From: Synaphobranchus kaupii | Lineage: Eukaryota > Chordata > Actinopteri > Anguilliformes > Synaphobranchidae | Assembly (NCBI GenBank): GCA_029718625.1 | Contig: CM056376.1 | Coordinates: 119,320,222-119,384,221 of the forward strand | DNA length: 64,000 nucleotides | Direction: 5' to 3' | Shown here: positions 1-11,011 of the stretch, in pieces | How positions within the stretch are numbered: position 1 is the first letter of the stretch | How the letters are laid out: each line of letters opens with the position of its first letter | Position numbers and translations under genes: made by a program | Notes under the pieces: model-generated | What the model was told of the DNA's origin: nothing | Databases searched by the model: none | What the model saw: only the letters and a program-made list of their open reading frames with translations

Positions 1-642
1 TGCACTTCATAAAATAGATGGCATCATGAGGAAGGAAAATGATGTGGATATATTGAAGCAACATCTCAAGACATCAGCCAGGAAGTTAAAGCTTGGTCGC
101 AAATGGCTCTTCCAAATGGACAATAACCCAAAGCATACTTCCAAAGTTGTGGCAAAATGGCTTAAGGATAACAAAGTCAAGGTATTGGAGTGGCCATCAC
201 AAAGTCCTGACCTCAATCCAATCGAAAATTTGTGGGCAGAACTGAAAAAGCGTGTGTGAGCAAGGAGGCCTACAGACCTGACTCAGTTACACCAGTTCTG
301 TCAGGAGGAATGGGCCAAAATTCCAGCAACTTCTTGTGAGAATCTTGTGGAAGGCTACCCGAAACGTTTGACCAAAGTTAAACAATTTAAAGGCAATGCT
401 ACCAAATACTAACAGAGTGTATATAAACTTCTGACCCACTGGGAATGTGATGAAAGAAATAAAAGCTGAAATAAATAATTCTCTCTACTATTATTCTGAC
501 ATTTCACCTTCTTAAAATAAAGTTGTGATCCTAACTGACCTAAGACAGGGAATGTTTACTAGGATTAAATGTCAGGAATTGTGAAAAACTGAGTTTAAAT
601 GGATTTGGCTAAGGTGTATGTAAACTTTCGACTTCAACTGTA
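1..642 (+). mobile_element. Right part of a Sleeping Beauty-type Tc1/mariner transposon
   Basis: The window opens inside a Tc1-like element and runs to its right end. The end reads ...GACTTCAACTG and is followed by the TA target at 641-642. The right inverted repeat contains two direct repeats: an inner one near 417-440 (TATATAAACTTCTGACCC) and an outer one at 611-640 (TGTATGTAAACTTTCGAC). This IR/DR layout and the wording of the spacer between them match what I remember of the salmonid elements from which Sleeping Beauty was rebuilt. The left half lies outside the window. Family assignment is strong; whether this copy is young cannot be judged from one end. Confidence 0.9.
26..412 (+). pseudogene. 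Tc1 transposase, C-terminal part, one in-frame stop
   Basis: The reading frame carries the end of a Tc1/mariner transposase, which cuts and pastes the element at TA sites in the nucleus. The second catalytic Asp is visible in MDNNPKHT and the Glu in [11 protein letters not shown], with 34 residues between them (DD34E). The frame stops at TGA 257-259, just after ELKKRV. Beyond it the same frame continues with recognisable transposase sequence (LTQLHQFCQEEWAKIP) to the genuine end, NATKY plus TAA at 410-412. The simplest reading is a single C-to-T change of a CGA codon, making this copy non-autonomous. The N-terminal paired-type DNA-binding half is outside the window. Confidence 0.88.
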
Positions 643-1119
643 TAATAGAGGTGAATGATGAATGTACTCTCAATTCTATCATCAGCATAAAGTGTCTCAA
701 AAAATAAAAGCAATTTCCAGGAACAAGGCTGACTAAACCTGGTCCTGGAGAGCTGTATGTAATTTTATTGATTTTATGAATTGTATTGATTAATTAAAGC
801 AGCTGAATACACAGTTTGTTTACCTCATAAGGATTCTTGGATCATAATTGTTTGCTGAGTTGAAACCAAAACTGCTAGGCCAGTGTTAGCCACACCCTTG
901 CCTTAAAAATTCCAACTTGTGTTGTCTTAGGCTAAGTTTAGCACCTAAGGAAAGTTGGGGCATCCGCTGTCTTCTCAGGCAGTTAGTAGATACTCCTATC
1001 TACCTGACATTTGTTTTGCACACAGTTCATTTATACATTTGGACATTTTACTGAAGCAATTCAGGTTGTGGTTTACCCAAGGCTACTATGTCAATGTACT
1101 GCATACACAGTTTATATTC
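643..1119. other. Non-coding stretch, nothing recognised
   Basis: AT-rich sequence with short open frames only. No coding, RNA or repeat signal was recognised. Confidence 0.5.
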
Positions 1120-1314
1120 AGAGGTGTAAAATCCAGGTTCAGAAAGTAAAATTCCTCCCCGGTATTTTATTCCAGTCACCTGGAAGTGTGCTAATTAGCA
1201 CATGTCTTCAGCCAGGAGGTAGAACTAAGTAGTGAAATCCGCCGGCTGAGTTCTTGGGTGGAAGAAACCCATAGCAGGACTTTTACTTTCTGACCCCTGG
1301 ATTTTGCACCTCTT
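1119..1314. mobile_element. Small hAT-like MITE
   Basis: The two ends are imperfect inverted repeats of about 35-40 bp. The left end begins CAGAGGTGTAAAATCCAGG and the right end finishes CCTGGATTTTGCACCTCTT. CAGAGGTG-type termini are typical of fish hAT non-autonomous elements. The flanks (TTATATTC on the left, TTATACTT on the right) could be a decayed 8-bp target duplication. It has no coding capacity; movement would need a hAT transposase in trans. The exact ends are uncertain by a base or two. Confidence 0.6.
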
Positions 1315-2150
1315 TATACTTACACACTGACATGTGCTTGGTTTCAGACAATTTGCCACAGTACACTAATTTAATCTGATCAGTTTGCCACCAAATTATC
1401 ATGAGTTAAAGTTATATTTCTGAACCAAATAAGTTGTACTTCAGATTTTGAAATGAAAAGTAACAACAATTTCTGAAAAAAAGTTATGGCAAGCAGTACC
1501 AACCAGATTCAAGGCATTTCAAAAGTGGCAAAGTGAATTCCTGCTTATATTCATTGTTCTTGGTGAAAAGCATATTTTTGCATACTTACTTCCAAGGGAA
1601 GAACACACTGAACAACATTACAAAAAAAATTAACAATTGAATGTAATCTTTAGTTCCGGAAGATTTTTTGTTAGTCACAAGATGTTAGTTATTTGTAGTG
1701 CATGATAAGACTATGGATAATTCATATTTTAAAAAAAGATTACTTTACCCGCACAAAGTAACTGTACCTGATAAAGACTAGTTAATGATGAAATAAATAT
1801 TTTTGCACCAAAAATGATCATTTAGTTAAGTGGTGACACTTAAAACCCTTACAGTACAGAAATGCTTGCAGTTCGAAATGAGTCCAACTGCTATCAAAAT
1901 CAGATCCTGGTACTTGTACCCGACCACGTGGCACTGTAAATCTGCTCCACATTACGATGACCATGGCTGCCTTCTGTGTATCCAGCTGCAAGCAGGACCT
2001 AATTTATGGATCATTCATCCCCACAAGCCTAAGCAGAGGCCACTTTTCTCTGAGAGATGTGTAATTGCAGCACTAGCAGATGTCGAGCTTAGTTAAATTT
2101 TTCAGCTGTGGCGCGTCTTGCCATAATCAGCTGCAACTGTTTCAATATGG
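1315..2150. other. Non-coding stretch, nothing recognised
   Basis: AT-rich intergenic DNA. The 88-codon open frame at 1830-2096 resembles no family I know, has no supporting signals, and is probably chance. Confidence 0.45.
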
Positions 2151-2154
2151 TTCC

Positions 2155-2350
2155 CATCAGTTCAGATCCACTCATTTCATTTCAGAGTAGTTCAGTGCGG
2201 TTTAACCTGGCTCATTGCAGTTAAGTGAAACTAAATTCAATCTTCTTCTGTGTGGTTGAGTAGGATTCACTGTGTCTCAGTGGGGTTCAGAGTGAATGGT
2301 GTGGTTATGTGAAGTTTAGTGTGGTTTAGTGCAGTATAGCTTGGTTCGGT
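2155..2350. repeat. Degenerate TTCAGTG-rich simple repeat
   Basis: A stretch of loosely repeated motifs around GGTTCAGTG / GTTTAGTG. Copies are too divergent to give a clear period. It explains the long minus-strand open frame at 2267-2542, which is low-complexity and not a gene. Confidence 0.5.
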
Positions 2351-3538
2351 GAGAGCCTGTGGCTGGGGGATTTCAGCAGTAATATGCAGAATGGGTGAGT
2401 CAGCCTGTTTCCGGCATCTTCTGTGACACAGATAATTTGTAGGGTTAATCCTCAGCCTAAGACCAATGATTAGTGATTTCCTATTACCGCACTGGTGAGC
2501 ACAGCAATTTACAGGACTGAATGCAATTCGCAAGTCTGGCATGGAAAAATGTGTGAGCTCATTTCATCTCTCCGTTTGATTAATTCTTTTTAGATTGCTT
2601 CACAAATAAATCGCAATTTTCGTTCCAGTAACGCATTTCTAAAAAAAATGCATCCTATTATGACTTTCTATTATGGCCCCGGTCTTGAATCAGAATCGAT
2701 TACTCTGGTCATGCTCTTGAATCTTTTGATGGTCTCAACTTCAACACCTAGTAGCCTGCATAATTAACATTAAGAGAAGGACTGACATCACTTGTTATAT
2801 GATAAACGTAACGAATGTCACTACGCCATAATGCACGGAGATGTGCACAGATACAATTTATGACCCGAAAGCGCTTGCAGTTTTATTTGTTTATTGTGAG
2901 CAAAAAAACGTGAAATGGGATTTGAGAGGGAAATGGTTACATATGACTTTCATAAAATTTTCCTCAGGTTTCAAGAAAGCCTAAGCACTTTTGATACAGA
3001 AGTAATGAATAACTTCACTGTATGAAGTACTTGTCTGGGGCAATTCCAGTATCTAGTTGAAGATGCAAAGATAATTTACCAAGATTACTGATTTACATAA
3101 AAATAAAACCATAAACTGATCGAGACAGCTGTCTGTTGCTTCTTATGAATCTACAAATTCAATAGATAATTTTTTTGGCACATTTTCTTTATTTTGCAAG
3201 GGCAATCATGTTTGTGTTGTTATCGATCAATCTGTCTATTGGGCCAGTGAAATGTTAAATAACGTTGGAGGGAAATACCACACATATGTTAAAATAAACA
3301 CAATACAAATGTACAGAATACAAAAATTGTTAAATATAATATTGTTCACGTGGCAGAGGTTTTAATATTGATTGACCATTTTCTGGAGTGGTATATGTGG
3401 TGACCAGGGTGGGAGGGGTCAGTGATGCATGCTGACCCCTTCCTCCCAAGTCACCATGCAGTCCCAAACCAGAGATTAAATGATGAGTTGGGGTTGGACT
3501 CTATGATGGCTGTGTAGAATTAACCAATACAATTAGTA
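2351..3538. other. Non-coding stretch, nothing recognised
   Basis: AT-rich intergenic DNA. No gene, RNA or repeat family recognised. Confidence 0.45.
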
Positions 3539-3667
3539 TCGCATGGAAATGTTGAATCTATCCAGCCGGCTCACAGAGTACAACCTCCGTTGCGCTTTCT
3601 TGACGATGGTTGTGATGTTATCATCCCGCTTAAGGTTGTGAGAGATGATGGTCCCACTGGAATTTGA

Positions 3668-3836
3668 GTGATTCGACCATGCTGTCAGTTGAACCATTCA
3701 CTCCAAGTGATTCGACCATGCTGTCAGTTGAACCATTCACTCCAAGTGATTCGACCATGCTGTCAGTTGAACCATTCACTCCAAGTGATTCGACCATGCT
3801 GTCAGTTGAACCATTCACTCCAAGTGATTCGACCAT
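3668..3836. repeat. 39-bp minisatellite, about 4.3 copies
   Basis: Near-identical units of 39 bp, each starting GTGATTCGACCATGCTG. Successive starts are 39 bases apart (3668, 3707, 3746, 3785, 3824). Because 39 is a multiple of three, both strands stay open across the array and give a 13-residue repeat in translation; this is a by-product. The array lies inside the LINE remnant, just upstream (in LINE sense) of its C-terminal block. Confidence 0.93.
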
Positions 3837-3995
3837 AGGTGAGATGGAGATGGGTATCCCCTGAAATCCATCCGTTACTATTACACAGTTTTCAGTGTAT
3901 TGCGTTTCAGATTGGCGCGACTGCACCAGGACACCAATCATTCGATTTCCCCCCACTGCATGCACGCATCTCCATTACAGACAAGACTGACAAGG

Positions 3996-4135
3996 CTCGG
4001 TTCACCTGCACACTGTCCCGGCGCCCGCAGGACCGCTCGGTTCACCTGCACACTGTCCCGGCGCCGGCAGGACCGCTCGGTTCACCTACACACTGTCCCG
4101 GCGCCGGCAGGACCGCTCGGTTCACCTGCACACTG
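3996..4135. repeat. 40-bp GC-rich minisatellite, about 3.5 copies
   Basis: Units of 40 bp beginning CTCGGTTCACCTGCACACTG, at 3996, 4036, 4076 and 4116. The GC content is much higher than that of the surroundings. The array occupies the place where the LINE catalytic region would be expected. Confidence 0.93.
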
Positions 4136-4699
4136 GAGCAGTTTGACAGATCCATCGTTGGAGGTACAGTCATTTATGTAGAGAGAGTAGAGTAGACTGA
4201 AGTGAAAGCAGCCCTGTGGCACCCAGGTCTGAGAGATGTCCAGTTGCATGCATTGTGGCCTGCTGGTCACTAATCCCCTGGCAGATGGAATTGGATACGT
4301 GTAGCTGGGCTAGTTTGTTTTGTAGGTGTTCCGGAATAATGGTATTCAATAAAGAGCTGAAATCCACATATAATGTCCTGGCATATGTCCCTAGGGTGTT
4401 GAAGGATGTAATGGAGGCCCATGTTGACAGTGTCATCCACTGATCTGTTGGTTCCGCAGACAAACTGCAAGGGATCAAGGAAGATATCAGTGATGGATTT
4501 GAGGTGGGATAGGATAAGACATTCAGAGTTTTCATGATGACTGAGGTGAGTGCAACAGGGGATGTGTTTAGGGACCTGAACAATAAAAAATGTCTTAAAA
4601 CAGACAGGGTTGAAGACTTTCATTGAAGATGTCTGTGAATACATGGAATAGCACAGTCACGTGGCAGGTGACACACCTTCTGGACTAGGGTTTTTTTTT

Positions 4700-5155
4700 G
4701 TGGCTATTCTGCTTACGGAAACTATTATCTGTGCATTCTTGAATAGGGAATTTGAGTGTGGATACACCGTGAGTGTGTGAATTACTCTACACTGGCAGAG
4801 GTTATTTTGAAATATTCCTATGCATTTGCAGATTTTAAGAACTGGACTGTGTTTGTCTCAGAATTATGTACGTTACAGTACAATATATGATTAATTAAAC
4901 AATACGCCATCAATTCATCCTTCAGCAAAGTAACTGAAAAGCTCCCAGGGCATTGAGCCAATCACTGAACAAGAAAATATGGTCCAGTCAAAAAGTTCAA
5001 AGTCTGGAGGTAGAAAATCTCCCCCTTGATTATTGATGGATTGACTGTCACTCTGAACTTCAAAATGACAAAGTGAATAAATAAAAAAGGAAAATGAAAA
5101 ATAAATAAATAAATTACAAAGTGTACACTAAGCAAAATATACTGCTGAAAAAGCT
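4700..5155. other. Non-coding stretch next to the gypsy insertion
   Basis: AT-rich DNA. No feature recognised until the target duplication ATTCC at 5156-5160. Confidence 0.45.
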
Positions 5156-5160
5156 ATTCC

Positions 5161-6688
5161 TGTTACGAACCAGATACGAGACGAACCCAAGTGCAACGAC
5201 CAGGAGACAGATTCACAGAAAGGAGTTTTAATAAATTAAGTGTTGGGGTAGTCCCAACACTGTACAGGAATGGCAAACACACAGTATCACACAGGGTATG
5301 CCAGGAAGCCCGGAACGGGCTGCTCCAAGCCGGAGCTGGATTGGACGGTCTGGAACGTACTGTTCCAAACCGGAACTGGACTGGACTGGAACTGGACCGG
5401 GAGGTCCACACTGGAATCAGGGTCTGGAACGGAATGTTCCAAACCGGAACTGGACTGGACTGGAACTGGACCGGGAGGTCCACACTGAAAACAGGGTCTG
5501 CAACGGAATGTTCCAAACCGGAACTGGACTGGACTGGAACTGGACCGGGAGGTCCACACTGGAATCTGGGTCTGGAACGGAATGTTCCAAACCGGAACTG
5601 GACTGGACTGGAACTGGACCGGAAGGTCCACACTGGGATCAGGGTCTGGAACGGATTTGTTCCAAACCGGAACTGGACTGGACTGGAACTGGACCGGGAG
5701 GTCCACACAGGAATCAGAGTCAGGAACGGACTGTTCCAAACCGGAACTGGACTGGACAGGTAGGTGCACGACTCACACCTGGACTGGACTGGAACTAGCA
5801 GGGGAGCGACTCACTACGGCAGGACTGGAACTGGACCGGGATGACTACACCGGTACTGAACAAAACAAAACAGAGGGGGATTAGTGCAAGGGAAGGCACG
5901 GGAAGGACCGGGAGGTTCTCAAAGAGGTGTAGGGTTTGACAGGTAGGTGGCTGGTGAAGCACGGCAGGGCTGGATAGTGTGGCGTAGCTGCGGTAGGTCC
6001 GGATGGAGCTGACTGGTCTCCAGAGCTCCCGGAACCGTAACCGAAGACTTGGGTGGCTTCTTCGGCCGGACAGGAGCAACTGGAGGGTAGCCAGGTATAA
6101 CGCCAACACGGAGCCTACTCGAGCTGGAGGTGGAGGTACCGCAACACACACAACGAACACGGGGAAAACGAACACTGCCACGGATGAATGGGAGCTGGGT
6201 TAGATGGAGGAAGAGGGAAACAGGTTAGCTGCATGCACAACAAGAATTACTGGGGAGGTAAACTACCAACCCGTAGTTACGAGCGAACTCAATGCTGCAA
6301 GGGGATAATATCCCACAACCAAGCGAGTAGTTCGTAGTAAAAGACCAGGAAAACAACGAGCATTAACACCGAGGTGACGATAGTTAACGAACTGGCGCCG
6401 ACTGGCAGCCAGCCGTAGGAATATATAGTGAGGCTAATGAAAGACTAAATAAAGAACAGGTGTGGAAAATAAACGGGAGTGATTACGAAACACCAGGTGA
6501 GGAAATGCATGCAACGAGGGGGGAAGGAGTGAAAGGCGGAAGTAAGACAAGATAACCAGACGAACAAGACAGGGAAGGAAACGCCTAGTCCGCAGCAGCG
6601 GGGAAAACACGGACAAAAGGATCCAACATGACACGGAGGGAAAACCGGAAAACACGGAAAACGAACAGGAAGGGAGCGGAACATTACA
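5161..6688 (-). repeat. 3' LTR of the chromovirus
   Basis: In element sense it starts TGTAATG and ends CGTAACA, the usual TG...CA. It is the direct repeat of 11024-12551 with no length difference. A polyadenylation-type signal (ATTAAA, minus strand) lies at 5227-5232, about 65 bases from the outer end, which would set the R/U5 border. It carries the 74-bp tandem array described separately. Confidence 0.95.
5361..5745. repeat. 74-bp tandem array inside the 3' LTR
   Basis: About five units of 74-75 bp. TGTTCC landmarks lie at 5361, 5435, 5509, 5583, 5658 and 5732. Each unit contains GGACTGGACTGGAACTGG-type micro-repeats and the near-palindrome GGAACGGAATGTTCC. The other LTR has the same array at the same place (11224-11608). 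The unit has few stop codons, so several frames on both strands stay open; these frames are not genes. Confidence 0.93.
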
Positions 6689-6691
6689 GTA

Positions 6692-6702
6692 CCCCCCCCC
6701 TC
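6692..6702 (-). other. Polypurine tract of the chromovirus
   Basis: On the minus strand the pol stop TGA runs directly into GAGGGGGGGGG, followed by TAC and the 3' LTR start TGTAATG. A G-run next to the 3' LTR is the expected plus-strand primer. Confidence 0.8.
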
Positions 6703-9700
6703 AACGTACGCCACCTGGCGTACCTGGCGGCCTGGTCTTGAAAGGGAAGCGACTGTGGAAATCCTGGATCAGTGATTGATCCAGGATGAGGCTCCTGTGG
6801 AGCCACGACCGCTCCTCAGGACCATACCCCTCCCAGTCCACGAGGTATTGGAAACCCCGACCCTTACGGCGGATGTCGATGATGCGGTCCACCGTGTAGG
6901 CCGGGGCGTTGTCGATGACCCGGACAGGTGGAGGAGGGAGGGTAGGGGCACTGAGGGGGCTGGAGGCGACAGGCTTGACTTGTGACACATGAAAAACGGG
7001 GTAAACCTTGAGGGAGGCAGGGAGGGAGAGCTTAACAGAAACCGGGTTAATAAGACAAACAACAGGGAAGGGACCAATAAACCGGGGCGGAAGTTTTTTA
7101 GAGGAGGAGGGAAGGGAAATGTTGGACGTGGAAAGCCAGACCTGCTGACCGGCCCTATACTTAGGGGCTGCGGTCCTGTGCAGGTCCGCCAGACGTTGAG
7201 AGCGGGAATTAGAACGCAGGAGTGCGGTGCGTGCAAGTCTCCACATGCGCTTGCATTTGAGGATGTGAGACTTAACGGAGGGGACTGCTACCTCGGCCTC
7301 CTGGGCCGACAGGAGAGGGGGTTGGTAACCTAATGAGCACTCGAACGGGGACAACCCTGTGGAAGCACTTTTAAGGGAGTTGTGAGCGTACTCGACCCAG
7401 GGGAGAAAGCGGCTCCAGGAGGCGGGATTGCGTGCAGTGACGCACCGCAGGGCGGCCCCCAGGTCCTGGTTCGCCCTCTCTGCCTGGCCGTTAGACTGGG
7501 GATGGAAACCAGACGACAAACTGGCCGAGGCCCCCAGGGCTACACAGAACGCCTTCCAAACCTGGGAGGAGAATTGGGGCCCACGGTCCGAAACGACGTC
7601 GGATGGGATCCCGTGCAGCCTGACCACATGTAGCACCAGGAGCTCCGCAGTTTCGAGGGCGGACGGGAGTTTAGGGAGGGGAATAAAGTGAACCGCCTTG
7701 GAGAACCGATCCACAATTGTCAGAATGACGGAGTTACCTTCTGACAAAGGCAGACCGGTGACGAAATCCACGCCAATGTGGCTCCAAGGACGGCCCGGGA
7801 CAGGGAGGGGAAGGAGAAGACCAGAGGGAGGCTGGTGGGAAGCCTTGCTCCTGGCGCACACTGCGCAGGCCAGGACAAAAGCACGGGTATCCTCCTTGAG
7901 AGTGGGCCACCAAAAACTCCTCCTGACGAGGGTGGTCGTTCTGGCAACACCTGGGTGACACGCCAGACAGGAGGCGTGAACCCACTCAAGGACCTGGGAG
8001 CGGACGGAGTTGGGGACAAACAGGGAGGAGTTAGGGTTACTACGGGGGTCAGGGTGGGAAGTCTGGGCGGACCTCACAATTTCCTCGATCTCCCAGGAGA
8101 CCGCAGCCACCACACAGGACGCCGGTAAAATGGGCTCGGGGTCAGCAGGACTGGAGGGAAGGGAAAAAACACGGGATAAGGCATCCGCCTTGACATTGCG
8201 GGAACCGGGGCGGAAAGACACAGAAAAATTGAATCGGGCAAAGAATAGTGACCACCTAGCCTGTCTGGCATTAAGCCTCTTAGCATTTTTAAGGTAAATT
8301 AAATTTTGGTGGTCAGTTAAAACAATAAAGGGGTTACCTGCCCCCTCCAGCCAGTGGCGCCACTCCTCAAGAGCCAGCTTGATGGCAAGAAGCTCCCGAT
8401 CCCCGACATCATAGTTACGCTCGGCGGAGGACAGCCTCCGGGAGAAGAAAGCACAGGGATGGAGTTTGTTGTCCAAGGCGGCTCGTTGGGACAGAATGGC
8501 CCCCACGCCGGTGTCGGAGGCATCCACCTCAATCGTAAATTGACGGGTGGGATCAGGGTGACAAAGAATAGGGGCCGAGGAAAACCGAGACTTAAGCCGT
8601 TCAAACGCGAGCTGGGCCTCGGAGTTCCAACAAAAAGAAAAAACAGTGGAGGTGAGTTTGGTAAGGGGAGCAGCAATGACACTGTAATTACGGATAAACC
8701 GACGATAGAAATTGGCAAAACCAAGGAATTGTTGCAGGTGCTTACGAGAGGTGGGTTGGGGCCATTCTGTCACCGCCTTGATCTTGACAGGATCCGCCCG
8801 GATGCTGCCCTCCTCGATGATGAAGCCGAGGAACGGGACTGAGGAGACGTGGAAGGAGCACTTCTCTGCCTTGACGAAGAGCTGATTTTCAAGAAGACGC
8901 TGGAGAACCTCCCGGACATGGAGAATGTGCTCCTGAGGGGACTTAGAAAAAATCAAAATATCATCTATGTAAACAAAAACAGTTTTCCCCAACAGGTCTC
9001 GCAGCACGTCATTCACCATGCCCTGGAAGACTGCCGGGGCGTTAGTAAGGCCGAAGGGGACCACCAGGTACTCGTAGTGGCCCAACGGGGTATTGAAGGC
9101 AGTCTTCCATTCATCCCCCTCCCGTATACGCACCAAGTGGTACGCATTGCGGAGGTCGAGCTTGGTGAAAATGACGGCCTGCGAGAGGGGTTCAAAAGCA
9201 GTGTTAATGAGGGGAAGAGGATATTTATTGCGGATGGTGATTTGATTAAGCCCCCGGTAGTCGATGCAGGGCCGTAGTGAGCCGTCCTTTTTCCCCACAA
9301 AAAAGAACCCAGCACCAACAGGAGAAGAGGAGGGACGGATGATGCCCGAGGCAAGGGACTCATGAATGTACTCCTCCATGGCGAATTTCTCCGGCCCCGA
9401 CAGACTGTAGAGGCGGCCAGACGGAAGCTTGGCTCCTGCCAGCAGGTCTATGCAGCAATCGTAAGGCCGGTGAGGAGGTAGGGACAGGGCGCGTGATTTC
9501 GAAAAGGTAAGGCAGAGGTCGTGATATTGCTTGGGAACGTTGGACAGATCGGGTTCGGGTAGGTTGGTGCTGGAATTCTTGGACCCCGGAGGGGGGAGAG
9601 CGGAACGGAGACAGCTAGCCAGACAGTGACTACTCCACGCCAGGATACGACCGGCTTGCCAGTCGATGTGAGGGTTGTGAAGGCGGAGCCAGGTCTGACC

Positions 9701-10072
9701 CAAAACTATGGAGGATTGTTTAGAGTTGATGAGCAGAAGTTGAATACTCTCCCAGTGATTGCCGGATAAAACGAGCTGTACAGGAACGGTGGAGTGGGTC
9801 ACTAACCCCAGACTCCTACCGTCTAAGGCAAAGGCAGAAATGGGAGAGGGTAGTAGTTCCGTGGGGATGCCGGCCCTCCTGGCGAAGGTGATGTCCATAA
9901 AGTTGGCGTCGGCTCCAGAGTCGATGAGAGCCGACGAGACTTCGGACTTGTCCCTCCAAAGGAGAGTGGCCTTGAAGACAAGGCGATTCTGAGCTGCATG
10001 GCAAGGTATGATAGGGCTCGTCAGTACGCCCAGTTTTACTGGCGAGCCTATTCTTTTGGGCGAATCGGGCAT
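6701..10072 (-). CDS. pol: Chromovirus Pol: protease, RT, RNase H, integrase, chromodomain
   Basis: An uninterrupted frame of 1123 codons. Domains in order: aspartic protease with DSGA at residues 51-54; reverse transcriptase with YIDD at 368-371; RNase H with a catalytic Asp in EVDASDTG near 515-522; integrase zinc finger (His699, His706, Cys736, Cys739); integrase core with Asp769, Asp829 and Glu865 (35 residues between the last two, DD35E); and a C-terminal chromodomain at about 1058-1110, with VDWEGYG and SW motifs. The chromodomain would direct integration to particular chromatin. Pol is probably made as a Gag-Pol fusion by -1 frameshifting, so the ATG at 10072 may not be used. Normal length and no missing catalytic residue. 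Role in the element is clear; activity is not shown. Confidence 0.95.
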   Translation of the reverse strand: MPDSPKRIGSPVKLGVLTSPIIPCHAAQNRLVFKATLLWRDKSEVSSALIDSGADANFMDITFARRAGIPTELLPSPISAFALDGRSLGLVTHSTVPVQLVLSGNHWESIQLLLINSKQSSIVLGQTWLRLHNPHIDWQAGRILAWSSHCLASCLRSALPPPGSKNSSTNLPEPDLSNVPKQYHDLCLTFSKSRALSLPPHRPYDCCIDLLAGAKLPSGRLYSLSGPEKFAMEEYIHESLASGIIRPSSSPVGAGFFFVGKKDGSLRPCIDYRGLNQITIRNKYPLPLINTAFEPLSQAVIFTKLDLRNAYHLVRIREGDEWKTAFNTPLGHYEYLVVPFGLTNAPAVFQGMVNDVLRDLLGKTVFVYIDDILIFSKSPQEHILHVREVLQRLLENQLFVKAEKCSFHVSSVPFLGFIIEEGSIRADPVKIKAVTEWPQPTSRKHLQQFLGFANFYRRFIRNYSVIAAPLTKLTSTVFSFCWNSEAQLAFERLKSRFSSAPILCHPDPTRQFTIEVDASDTGVGAILSQRAALDNKLHPCAFFSRRLSSAERNYDVGDRELLAIKLALEEWRHWLEGAGNPFIVLTDHQNLIYLKNAKRLNARQARWSLFFARFNFSVSFRPGSRNVKADALSRVFSLPSSPADPEPILPASCVVAAVSWEIEEIVRSAQTSHPDPRSNPNSSLFVPNSVRSQVLEWVHASCLACHPGVARTTTLVRRSFWWPTLKEDTRAFVLACAVCARSKASHQPPSGLLLPLPVPGRPWSHIGVDFVTGLPLSEGNSVILTIVDRFSKAVHFIPLPKLPSALETAELLVLHVVRLHGIPSDVVSDRGPQFSSQVWKAFCVALGASASLSSGFHPQSNGQAERANQDLGAALRCVTARNPASWSRFLPWVEYAHNSLKSASTGLSPFECSLGYQPPLLSAQEAEVAVPSVKSHILKCKRMWRLARTALLRSNSRSQRLADLHRTAAPKYRAGQQVWLSTSNISLPSSSKKLPPRFIGPFPVVCLINPVSVKLSLPASLKVYPVFHVSQVKPVASSPLSAPTLPPPPVRVIDNAPAYTVDRIIDIRRKGRGFQYLVDWEGYGPEERSWLHRSLILDQSLIQDFHSRFPFKTRPPGTPGGVR

Positions 10073-11004
10073 GAGGCGATCTGGTGGCCAGGCTTGCCAC
10101 AGTAGAAACAGGATCTAGATCGCAGGCGACGTTGGCGCTCCTCGGCGTTGACCGCAACTCTGCCCAGTTGCATGGGCTCTTCCTCAGAGACCCCAGACGC
10201 CGCTCTGGATCCAGAAGCAGAAGGGTGAGAGCGTATGTGTTGCTGATGACCGGAGTTCCCCCCTCGCTCACGGGCCCGGATACGGAGACGGTTGTCAATA
10301 GCTATGGCCAGGCTAATAAGACTGTTGAGTGAGGTGGATTCTTCACGGGTGGCAAGTTGGTCTTTCAGCTCCTCGCTAAGCGCCTGGCGAAAGGCCCCCT
10401 GAAGGGCGGTGTCATTCCATCCGGACTCCGCTGCGAGGGTACGGAATTGGATAGCCATTTCAGCGACGCTACGACTTCCTTGACGGACCTGAAGTAGGCG
10501 TTGAGTTGCGTCTCGCCCACAGGTAGGGTGATCAAACACACGCCGCATCTCGGCGGTGAAGGCAGCGAAGTTGTTGCAGAGCGCGACTTGGCTGTCCCAA
10601 ATGGATGTAGCCCACTCCAGGGCACCTCCTCCCAAGCTGCTCATAATAAAGGCGATCTTACATGGGTCGGAGGCGAAGGAGGAGGGCTGCATCCGGAATA
10701 CAATGTCGCATTTCATTAGGAACTCGCGACATCTTCCCAATCCCCCGCGGTATAATTCTGGATGTTGTACGCGGGGCTCTCGAAGTGAAGTGGAAACAGG
10801 AGGATCCACCGGCGGATCCGGCGCGGGCGGTGTAGGGCCCATAGGAATACGCGGAAGCGGCTGGTGAAGAGTTAGCTGCGCCACTTGCTCCGTGATGCCC
10901 CTCAGCACCTCCAACACGTCATCCAAACGACGGCCCTGTTGGTCGCTGACCGCAGTCTGGCAGGAGAAGGCGTGACGAATCTGCTCCAGGTCGGCTGGGT
11001 CCAT
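10048..11004 (-). CDS. gag: Chromovirus Gag (capsid and nucleocapsid)
   Basis: 318 codons, starting with ATG 19 bases after the 5' LTR ([13 protein letters not shown]). The N-terminal third contains a helical segment, the middle has the capsid-like region common in gypsy gags, and the C-terminus holds one zinc knuckle, [14 protein letters not shown] (CX2CX4HX4C), just before the stop. Gag would package the element RNA into cytoplasmic particles. It overlaps pol by 25 bases in the -1 frame. No stop or frameshift is present. The start is well supported because there is no other room between LTR and frame. Confidence 0.93.
   Translation of the reverse strand: MDPADLEQIRHAFSCQTAVSDQQGRRLDDVLEVLRGITEQVAQLTLHQPLPRIPMGPTPPAPDPPVDPPVSTSLREPRVQHPELYRGGLGRCREFLMKCDIVFRMQPSSFASDPCKIAFIMSSLGGGALEWATSIWDSQVALCNNFAAFTAEMRRVFDHPTCGRDATQRLLQVRQGSRSVAEMAIQFRTLAAESGWNDTALQGAFRQALSEELKDQLATREESTSLNSLISLAIAIDNRLRIRARERGGNSGHQQHIRSHPSASGSRAASGVSEEEPMQLGRVAVNAEERQRRLRSRSCFYCGKPGHQIASCPIRPKE
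10054..10060 (-). promoter_or_regulatory. Probable -1 ribosomal frameshift site (CCCAAAA)
   Basis: On the minus strand the last gag codons read cgC CCA AAA GAA TAG. C CCA AAA fits the X XXY YYZ rule for simultaneous slippage. Slipping back one base gives CCC AAA AGA, which is exactly the pol frame. The gag stop follows four bases later. Function is inferred from pattern and frame; a downstream stem or pseudoknot was not modelled. Confidence 0.75.
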
Positions 11005-11011
11005 GTTTTTG

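Larger units (their letters stand above)
3540..4690 (-). pseudogene. Decayed non-LTR retrotransposon (LINE) reverse transcriptase
   Basis: Read on the minus strand, the segment falls into fragments of one LINE reverse transcriptase spread over several frames. In order: a VFTDIFN-like block and SVIMK near 4650-4530, DPLQFVCGTNRSVDDTV near 4470-4430, DFSSLLNTIIPEHL near 4370-4330, a QGC-FSLLYSLYINDC block near 4230-4170, then a C-terminal block with LKRDDNITTIVKKAQRRLY near 3640-3580. The catalytic FADD region has been lost where a GC-rich minisatellite now sits. Frameshifts and stops are many, so the copy is long dead. The wording suggests the L2/Rex-like group of fish LINEs; the clade is not certain. 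Confidence 0.75.

Noticed and set aside
3668..3836. CRISPR-like array
   Set aside because: Units are contiguous without spacers and the genome is eukaryotic.
3630..4195. Open frames giving 13-residue and HTVPAPAG-type repeats
   Set aside because: Caused by the 39-bp and 40-bp minisatellites; not proteins.
5163..5884. Several long overlapping open frames on both strands (up to 190 codons) rich in Trp, Gly, Asn or Pro, Ser, Val; repeated at 11003-11747
   Set aside because: They are by-products of the 74-bp LTR array, which has few stops in any frame. They occur identically in both LTRs and have no domain.
6769..10332. Many open frames antisense to or overlapping the chromovirus pol
   Set aside because: Shadows of the real 1123-codon frame; no independent domain or start signals.
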